This document shows positions 56,756 through 64,000 of a stretch of 64,000 nucleotides of DNA, piece by piece. The position numbers and the translations under genes were made by a program. The DNA is taken from positions 1-64,000 of the forward strand of contig VXIS01000144.1 in NCBI GenBank assembly GCA_008704415.1. The letters are read 5' to 3'. Under the pieces are notes generated by a model. That model made no database searches. It saw only the letters and a program-made list of their open reading frames with translations, and was not told the origin of the DNA. Every line of letters starts with the position of its first letter. Within the stretch, counting starts at the first letter, position 1. Source of the stretch: Sphaerosporella brunnea (taxonomy: Eukaryota; Ascomycota; Pezizomycetes; Pezizales; Pyronemataceae).

Positions 56756-59700
56756 ATGAACGTGCCGCATCAGCGCAACCTGCGCCGACTTTCAATATCG
56801 TCGCGCCTTTCCTTTGCGATATCCACGCACTCTGCCGAGGCTGGAACTGCGCCCGAACACATCAGACCGGCCGAGGAGCACATAGAGGAGATAGAAGAGA
56901 TCCGTAGATATGAGGTTGGATTCTACAACAGCTCCCCCACCCCCCCCCCCCGGGCGGAAATAGGAAGAAGCTATATGCTAACTTGTGCGTTGGATAGGAT
57001 TTCACAACGATAGGTTCTCCTCCCTCCATGCGACGCCGACCGACCGCGAGCTCACAGTTACCTTAGATTGGGTGCAGGATGCGGCGCGCGCACAGTTGCA
57101 ACGGGAGATCGCGCGCAAGAATAGAAATGGCTTCTTTGTCCGAGGTGGTGGCGCAACTGGCTGGAGAAGGAAGCTATGGGAATCTTATGATGCCGGACAG
57201 GCCTGGATTGTAATCACCATAATAGGTGCGCTGTAGCGCTCAGGTGTACTGGTGCTTTGCTGAGCTTCGTGACCATCCACAGGTATCGCAATCGGCCTCA
57301 ACGCATCGTTCCTGAATATCGTCACCGAATGGTTGTCCGACATCAAGCGTGGACACTGCACCACCGCTTTCTACCTTAATGAGAAATTCTGTTGTTGGGG
57401 AGCTGAAGGCAGTGGGTAGAGTCCGCCGATGCGTTGGAAGGTTGTAAAACTGACTAGCTGGGTGTTGTAGCATGCGATGAATGGAAGCCCTGGAGTAGGA
57501 TCTGGCCCATCAACTATCTACTATACATAATCTTTTCCGTATGTCTTGTCTACCACAGATTTTTGCGGGACATAAATTGAACAATAGCAGACCCTGTTTG
57601 CGTTCACGGCCGCGATTTTGGTCAAATCATTTGCTCCGTATGCCGCCGGTTCCGGAATCTCGGAAATCAAGTGCATTATCGCCGGCTTTGTCATGAAGGG
57701 GTTTCTCGGATGGTGGACGCTGTTTATCAAGTCTATCGGCTTGCCGCTGGCTATTGCGTCTGGGCTGAGTGTAGGAAAGGAAGGCCCGAGTGTGCACTAC
57801 GCTGTCTGTACCGGCAACGTCATTAGTCGGCTCTTCGACAAATACAAGAGAAACGCATCCAAGATGCGCGAGATCATGTCGGCATGCGCAGCGGCGGGAG
57901 TGGGCGTGGCATTTGGCTCTCCGATCGGAGGCGTTTTGTTCTCCCTTGAGGTCAGGATCTACGACCATCCAAAGATCAGATGCTGATATTATGCAGGAAA
58001 TGTCTTCAAATTTTCCTTTGAAGACGATGTGGCGAAGCTACTTCTGCGCGCTGGTGGCTACGGCTGTTTTGGCGGTGGGTAAATTGTTGCGACTTCTGTT
58101 GAATGACGATTCGAGCTCATCTGTCTAGACCATGAACCCATTCCGTACCGGCCAGCTCGTCATGTTCCAGGTTTCTTATGATCGGGACTGGCACTTTTTT
58201 GAGGTTGTATTCTTCATCATCCTTGGAGTCTTCGGCGGTCTGTACGGAGAATTCGTCATTCAATGGAACCTCCGAGCACAGGCATTCCGGAAGCACTATC
58301 TCACCAAGTATGCCGTCGCTGAAGCAACGTTTTTGGCTGGAGCTACTGCGGTTATATGCTACTGGAATACGTTCCTCAGAATTGACATGACGGAAAGCAT
58401 GGAGATCCTATTCAAGGAATGCGAAGGCGGACATGACTTCAATGGACTCTGCCAGTATGTGTCCTTCCCCTTTGTGACACACTTAGACACTAACGCTGTC
58501 TCCGTTCAGACGCGGCCACCGCTGGTCAATGGTGTTCTCTTTGACTATAGCCACCATCATCCGTATCTTTCTGGTCATCATTTCCTACGGTTGCAAAGTC
58601 CCTGCTGGTATCTTCGTTCCATCCATGGCTATCGGGGCTTCATTCGGAAGAACAGTGGGTATTCTAGTTCAAGCGCTCCACGAAACCATGCCAGACGCCC
58701 GATTCTTTTCCAGCTGTAAACCCGATGTACCATGCATTACTCCCGGCACATACGCTTTCCTTGGAGCCGCTGCTGCCCTTAGTGGGATAATGCATATCAC
58801 GGTGTCGGTGGTCGTTATCATGTTCGAACTCACGGGCGCACTGACATACATTCTTCCTACTATGATTGTTGTGGGCGTTACCAAGGCAGTTTCGGACCGC
58901 TTCGGCAAGGGCGGAATCGCGGACAGGATGATCTGGTTCAATGGATTCCCGTTTTTGGACAACAAAGAGGATCATTCCTTCGGGGTACCAGTATCGCAGG
59001 TCATGAACGAAGAGCTCACAGTGCTGCCGGCTTCAGGGACTACGGTCGAAGAAATCGGTTCGTCGTCACTGTGAAATCAAACATTGCCGGCACTAACATC
59101 TGGCAGAACAAATCCTGGACACAACCAAATACCAAGGATTCCCGATAGTGCAAGACCGCTCCTCGCAGCTCATATTAGGCTACATAAACCGCACAGAACT
59201 CAAATACGGCGTAGATCGCGCCAAACGCGAGCGTTCCATTCCTCCAAATGCCCGCTGTTTCTTCACGCCTCCTCCGCGGCAAGGCGGTTTAACACCCATT
59301 TCCGCCACAGTCCCAGTATCAGGCTCCTCCTTTCCATCCGGTGGCGGTCTGTCTGTCGATTTTGCGCGCTTTATCGACCCTACGCCATTAACCGTGCATC
59401 CGCGACTGCCGCTGGAGACGGTGATGGAGATCTTCAAGAAGGTGGGGCCAAGGGTGGTGTTGGTCGAACACCGGGGAAAGTTGCGCGGGATCGTCACCAG
59501 GAAGGATGTTTTGCGGTTCCAATTCAAGGTGGAGAACCGCGAGCACCCCAGGAGCGAGGATGATATTGATGCCGACCGCTTCCGCGAAGAGAAGCTCTGG
59601 GAGCTCATTGTGCGCTCTGCGGAATGGGTGAGGCGGAAACTTAGGTTCTGGGAGCGCGATAGAGTGGCGTTAAGGCACGATAGAGCGATTCCCGACGGGG

Positions 59701-59759
59701 TCGATCTTGGGAGAGTCGGAGAGGTGGAGTTAGATGACAGACCCCGCCATGGGAGATAA
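56756..59759 (+). CDS. CLC-family chloride channel/exchanger with CBS domains
   Basis: Exons 56756-56914, 56998-57013, 57067-57225, 57283-57411, 57471-57538, 57588-57950, 57997-58074, 58129-58454, 58510-59057, 59107-59759; 832 aa. Signature segments: [13 protein letters not shown] before the membrane part, [12 protein letters not shown] (GSGIP-equivalent anion site), [12 protein letters not shown] (gating Glu, as in Cl-/H+ exchangers), [35 protein letters not shown], and the second CBS domain with [10 protein letters not shown] and [20 protein letters not shown] at the C-terminus. It probably acts in endomembranes. Exon 2 is 16 nt; exons 5 and 7 are also short. A long C run (56939-56951) lies in intron 1. 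Donor 57412 (GTGGGT) is chosen because it alone keeps the frame. Confidence 0.9.
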
Positions 59760-60211
59760 TTTTGTGATGTACTTTTTCACTGGATATAGAGTATTTAAGT
59801 ACCGTAGAATCCCGGTAGTAACGCAGTTGATTCCCAAAAGTGTACTTTATATCTAGTGCGAGCGAGCGGTTGAGGCTTTGCAGAAAATTAAACAGAGCAG
59901 GAAGCGACGACACCATGTCGCCGACACGAAGCCACTCCGTCTCCTTCTGCCTCCCAGCGCCCACGCATTTTTGGCTTTCATGACCGCATAGACTTCGATT
60001 TCCTCATACTTTTCAGGCCGCGCAACTGCGTTATTACCGGGATTCTACGGTATCTTGGGCTCAGAAAACACATCTTGTGCATTAGTTTGAAGCGTTTACT
60101 TTATTCATTTCTAACTATGTAATTTTTAGATGAGAACACACACAAAGGGCCTCGCTGACGCCTAATCCACCTTCTGGTCTGCTATAAGTATGCCTCTTCA
60201 ACCAACCTTAT
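59760..60211. other. Convergent intergenic holding a MITE
   Basis: Between the CLC and HAD phosphatase 3' ends; contains the element at 59800-60052 and no gene. Confidence 0.5.
59800..60052. mobile_element. 253-bp MITE with 30-bp TIRs differing at one base
   Basis: TACCGTAGAATCCCGGTAGT at 59800 continues to 59829; the reverse complement of 60023-60052 agrees at 29 of 30 positions. Ends are TA, as for pogo/Tc1-mariner. The interior has no transposase domain. Near-identical arms suggest recent origin. Confidence 0.88.
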
Positions 60212-61234
60212 TTAACGGTTTTCGGCGATTTCGTCGGTCGTCTTGCGACCCTCAACGACGTCCTTGACGTCTCTCAAGATATCTGTCGCCATTCGATAAA
60301 CACCATACCTTTCCTTGATTTGAAGAGGAAATGATTACATACCCTCGAAGCTGTGGAATACCTTGTAAGGTACACCCTCGCGCTTGCAGTAAGTGATCAA
60401 ATCTTGATGGCATTAGCCGACGCCCCAGGAGCGCGGGGAGGAGGGGGGAATTGCCATGTCCAGCCTTTGCAAACAACAAATCGGTCTCACGAGCGGCGCT
60501 GAGATCCGAAACACCGTCGCCGCAGTAGAAGAAAGTGGGCCACTTCTCCTTAGGAAGCTTCTCCCTCGCCTCCCTGTACGGTTTAATAGCACGGGATTTA
60601 TCGTGGCCGAAGTGGCTCTCATCGCAGAAAACGACTTCCCAGGTTCCGTCCGGGTGGATTTTCACGTCGTTGGCCACTATCTGGATCTTCTCTGCGTTTT
60701 CGGCGCCGAGGAAGTGGTCCAGCAGCGCACGGATCAGGGGCTTCATGCCAGAGGATAGCACGATGATGGGGACGTCGTTGGATTGACACCACTCGAAGAA
60801 CGGCTTGAATCCAGGGTCCAGCTGGATGTTCTCGATCAGGAGCTTTTTGCACTCCTCGAACGGCGTCTTGGAGCCCACCGAGGAGAGCATGTCGCGGAAG
60901 GCATCCCGGAAAGTCCAGCGACCCTCCAGGATCTCGATGTTGAGCTCGCGACGACGCTTGTAGCCGTAGCCAATGTTGTCGGTCTGACTGGGTGTTACAG
61001 GGTGCCAAGCTTTTATGGGATGGGGAGGTGTACGAGGAAGTCATTGCCTTGAAAGCGGAGTTGTGAGCAATGGGGTTGGCCCTGCGGATAGCTTGCTACT
61101 CACTGTCCGTCAGAGTGATTGTGCCTGGAGATTGAGGTCAGCGAAGGGTCCAGCAGATAATGCATCAGATGCACACCATCGAAATCCGAGAAAACGATGG
61201 CCTTGTGGTTCAGGTCAACAGCTTTAGTAGACAT
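60212..61234 (-). CDS. HAD-superfamily phosphatase (fungal phosphoserine-phosphatase-like group)
   Basis: Exons (minus): 61234-61177, 61124-61104, 61047-61034, 60983-60455, 60402-60343, 60282-60212; 250 aa. Motif I DFDGTITLTD (nucleophile Asp17, Asp19) is assembled from exons 1 and 2, motif II IIVLSSGMKP, motif III region KSRAIKPYRE and motif IV YCGDGVSDLSAA. It resembles yeast YNL010W and relatives that clear unwanted sugar or polyol phosphates; substrate not proven. Exon 3 is only 14 nt (encodes SNDFL with the flanking base). Intron 4 (60454-60403) begins GC, not GT (CATG|GCAATT), with acceptor ATCAAG; it is the only choice that gives the family sequence FAKAGHDLITYC. Cytosolic. Confidence 0.85.
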
Positions 61235-61718
61235 GTTGCAATTGTATATCTATTGTTCGAATTTGCGAGGTACTTGGTGTCAAGCGAGGGAGGGTGGTTG
61301 TTGTAAGTAGCATGCCGCGCAAACACTGGTTAGTTTTAGTGTGAAGAAGCCCCTCATTGTCTGAGCGTCGGTTTGAATGTCTTCTTCAGAGCCTTCAATT
61401 TTATTGTCCCTGCCTGTCTTTAGTTGCTGGCACGCAGTATATCCCAGGAAATACGCAGTAATTATGTATTTATGAGAACGTTCCAGAACAGGGGTCCGTT
61501 CAGAACGCTGCAGGTTGGAACAGGGGTCTTCTGTCACCATGCATGTGGAGGCGGAGCCTTGCAGGGATAATGTCTGTGGCGTAGCACACGGGGCATCCCC
61601 GCGCTTGGTTGAGAAGCGACAAAGTCGATTCAACCCCATCCACCATTCGAGAGGCAACGAACACGACACGACCACACCGGAGAGTTTCAGCGAACAAGCA
61701 ACCATCGTGGCGAAAAAT
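61235..61718. promoter_or_regulatory. Divergent upstream region of the HAD and retropepsin-fold genes
   Basis: 484 bp between start codons; the plus-strand open frame upstream of 61719 has no recognisable content. No other feature. Confidence 0.4.
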
Positions 61719-62971
61719 ATGTTCAGACTCCTCAGCCGCCATGCAGTCAATGCTGTTTCAAGACCACCTTTTCGTCTCTCTACCTCACGCCGAATCCATA
61801 GCATGCAGCTTCCGTATACCGGTCCTCCGGGTTACGATATGATTGCTCGACGGTTCTCTTCTTCGCAGGTCGATCCCCAAGCCTATTTCGTCAGCAAGCG
61901 CCAGCAAGAGGCTAAGGAGCGTGGTGAATTCGTGGATATCCATGATATCGGTGGCGTTGATCCGAAGGATTACGATGTCCTGATCACCGATGTTGACTAC
62001 AGTAAACTTCAAAATGAGATTGCAGAGATGTCGGCATCCCGTACCATCAGCCGGCGTCTGAGGAACAGGCCAGCCGAGTGGTCAACGTTGGCGAGTGCTT
62101 TATCTACGGCAGGAATCACCGGACGATGTTTCCAGTGGTTATCACTCCTTCATCGGGCAAGGCTTATTGGGTCTTCCTTCTTGTGGATAGTGGTGCGTGG
62201 CGGAATCCTGTAACCTGCCCTCCCATCGCCGTTGGAAACACCAGATTTTACACTGGTTTCAACACAACCACAACCAAAAAATAACGCAAAAGCGCTCTCT
62301 AGATGCGTAGATAAGTAGCAATAGATGGATTCTAGAGAGCAAAAATTACAGAAAAGTTAAAGGGTAAGGCGCAGTAACGGGTGTTTCAAGCAGGAATTTT
62401 GCGGAGGGTTAGGGGTTGAAGTGGACCCTACGAAACCACTTTTGGACTGTAGCGAGTGATTTCTTATGTACACTTTCTTGTTTTGGGAAATCACGAGTGA
62501 TTTCTAGTGAAGCGCAGCCGCAAGGTTTTTTTCCGGCCCGCGCTCCCTCGTCCACCGTTGTGGGCGCCCCCTTCCGCTCCCTCTTTTCCCGCGAGCGGAT
62601 ACACAGTCTATCACTCGATTCTCCTGAAATAGGTTTAGTTGATCGGCAAGAGAAGTGGACCCCGCCACCATATCTTTCCGCTCAGGTAAGCACTCCTATG
62701 TGTGAAACACGCATCTGACTGCTCACTACTCTAGACAAGTGACCTCATCGGCGTCAGGAAGGACGAGATCAGACCGACGTTTGTCAAGATTGGTGGACAT
62801 CGTCATGGTGTTTACAGGTCGCCCACGGATTCGCACTTTGCCGAAGTTGATATTCTTGGCATGGACTTCGTCTACGATTACAATGTTTCCCAGCGGAATG
62901 ATTGCCGAAATGGGCGAGCCAAGTTATACATTGGTGATGGTTGGGAGGCTGTGGAAAAGTCTAAGTTGTAG
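61719..62971 (+). CDS. Host protein with a retropepsin-like (aspartic protease fold) domain
   Basis: ATG 61719 gives MFRLLSRHAVNAVSRPPFRL, an Arg-rich start that could be a mitochondrial presequence. The frame then changes between about 61950 and 62050; introns 61951-62027 or 61992-62050 would both restore it. The rest is well defined: an exon ending 62192, then 62633-62685 and 62735-62971. Two hallmarks of retropepsins are present: a hydrophobic strand with the catalytic triad (YWVFLLVDSG) and, later, ILGMDF in AEVDILGMDFVYDYN. Between them lie WTPPPYLSAQTSDLIGV and VKIGGHRHGVYR. A 440-nt intron (62193-62632), long for this window, splits the DSG motif from the flap. Function unknown; activity is not implied. 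Not linked to Pol of any retroelement here. Confidence 0.6.
62193..62632 (+). other. 440-nt intron with internal repeats
   Basis: Contains the hairpin GCTCTCTAGA (62294) / TCTAGAGAGC (62331) and a GAAGTGGACCC (62418) that is repeated in the next exon at 62652. It may hold a small insertion. Confidence 0.45.
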
Positions 62972-63406
62972 TACGGGTTTTGATTCTCTTCCGCATTGCG
63001 TGTACTTTTAGTTTTTCGCGATTGTTGTTTACTCGGGGAAGAATAGCTTTTGACGACCGGTCGCCCACATACTGCTAGTATTCACGACAAGACGTAAATC
63101 GTAATGCTAGTGCTCCCCCGTGGGTCTCCCGCAGCGACTCTTCAAGAGAGCAAAGTCAGAGCATGCAGGTAGTTACTCTAGAGAGTACTCTTCCAGAGTC
63201 TATGTACCCACCTAGGCATTCGGAACGGCCTAGCCCTTCTCGGTTAGGCAGGATTTTGGAGTGGGCCGTCAACCATCGTCATCCAACCGCCAATTCAGCC
63301 GTTTCTCCTCCTGCTCTTCCTCTACCACCTCCACCTCCCAGTCCCAGTCCCATCTGCGAAAAGGTTACCGAGCACTTGCCAGCAGCTCGTTGCCATCTTC
63401 CCACCG
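62972..63406. other. Intergenic upstream of SHE9
   Basis: 435 bp with Pro-codon-rich chance ORFs; no gene. Confidence 0.4.
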
Positions 63407-64000
63407 ATGAGACCCCTTATCCGCTCCCTCCTAGCACGCCCCAGCGCAGCTACCTCGTCCGGTTCCATCGCGTACGCCAAAGCGCACCTCCGGAAGCTAT
63501 CCAAGATCCAACAACATTCGGTATGCGTGCAATGTCAATTCCGGCCTGCTCTGCGGCTCGGTTGGAGCCATGCCAGATTCTACTCTTCTGAAACGGATAA
63601 GAGGAAGGAGGAGCCTGCTGCTGCTGCTGCTACGCCGGGGGACTCGACGAGTGAAATCCCGGAATTATCACCGGCTCCGGAGGCGAAACCGTCCATGCCG
63701 CCTCCAAACACGGAAGAGCTGAAGAATTTGCCATCGCAGCAGGAGTCACGTCGTTCCGATGCCTCGAAACGCTTCTCCAAAGCTATGGACGACCTGCAAA
63801 CGGCGGTGTTTACGGCGGGACAAAAGCTCAATGTTCTCACTGGATATTCCGACATTGAGTCTCTCAAGAAGGCAATCGAAGCACAAGGTACCTCCCGCCC
63901 CTAGCACCCCTTCCTTACCACAATGAGAGGTGGAGAGAGCTAATATCCGTACCGATGGTGGCCTCTAGAGCGACATGTACAAGCCTCACGACAAGCCGTA
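63407..64000 (+). CDS. SHE9: She9/Mdm33 mitochondrial inner-membrane protein, partial
   Basis: Exon 1 63407-63887, intron 63888-63968, exon 2 from 63969 off the window edge; 171 codons visible. She9 shapes the mitochondrial inner membrane. The N-terminus MRPLIRSLLARPSAATSSGS is a presequence; a low-complexity Ala/Pro/Glu region follows, then the family start KRFSKAMDDLQTAVFTAGQK and LNVLTGYSDIESLKKAIEAQ. The second exon continues ERHVQASRQAV, the first turn of the coiled coil. The membrane anchor is outside the window. Confidence 0.85.

Overview
The window reads as nuclear DNA of a filamentous ascomycete (Pezizomycotina; class not determinable). The support is: many short introns (about 46-120 nt) with GT..AG ends and CTNAC-like branch sites, orthologues of housekeeping genes in their usual ascomycete form, a fungal Zn2Cys6 regulator, a Ty3/gypsy Gag with short TGT...ACA LTRs, and pogo-type transposases. 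Exon coordinates were worked out by hand from reading frame, splice sites and family alignment from memory; frames close through every spliced gene given with full exons.

Layout. 1-7,700 is a repeat island: a Ty3/gypsy Gag that runs off the left edge with its LTR, a 5'-truncated pogo-family transposase carrying AT-hooks, a TET/JBP-like 2-oxoglutarate dioxygenase relic interrupted by one TGA, several minisatellites and nested inverted-repeat elements. 7,958-16,842 holds an MFS transporter (-), an EIF1AD-like protein (+), ALG3 (-) and a Kap114/importin-9 receptor (+). 17,054-18,119 is a second small repeat island (fold-back element, probable solo LTR). 18,634-23,869 holds an uncharacterised conserved protein (-) and a Zn2Cys6 transcription factor whose zinc cluster is cut into tiny exons (-). 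26,628-35,493 holds DBP7 (-) and RPC37 (+) sharing a 130-bp promoter, SEN34 (+) and a SUN-domain protein (-). 36,529-38,000 holds a possible small gene and two fold-back elements. 38,426-47,747 is gene dense: UDP-glucose 4-epimerase (+), REV7 (+), a transposase relic (-), DPB3 (+), SPC2 (-), the Rieske protein (+) and a PP2A catalytic subunit (-). 48,892-55,076 holds a Pps1-like dual-specificity phosphatase (-), a POP5-like ORF that lacks its N-terminus (-) and TSC13 (-). 56,756-64,000 holds a CLC anion transporter (+), a short MITE, a HAD phosphatase (-), a retropepsin-fold protein (+) and the start of SHE9 (+).

Most genes are unrelated housekeeping functions: N-glycosylation and ER (ALG3, SPC2, TSC13), RNA processing and ribosome making (DBP7, RPC37, SEN34, POP5), DNA polymerase accessory subunits (REV7 next to DPB3), mitochondria (Rieske, SHE9). 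The unusual material is the TET/JBP-like gene beside an AT-hook transposase, the micro-exon zinc cluster, the retropepsin-like host gene and a set of young inverted-repeat elements, several with TA at their ends.
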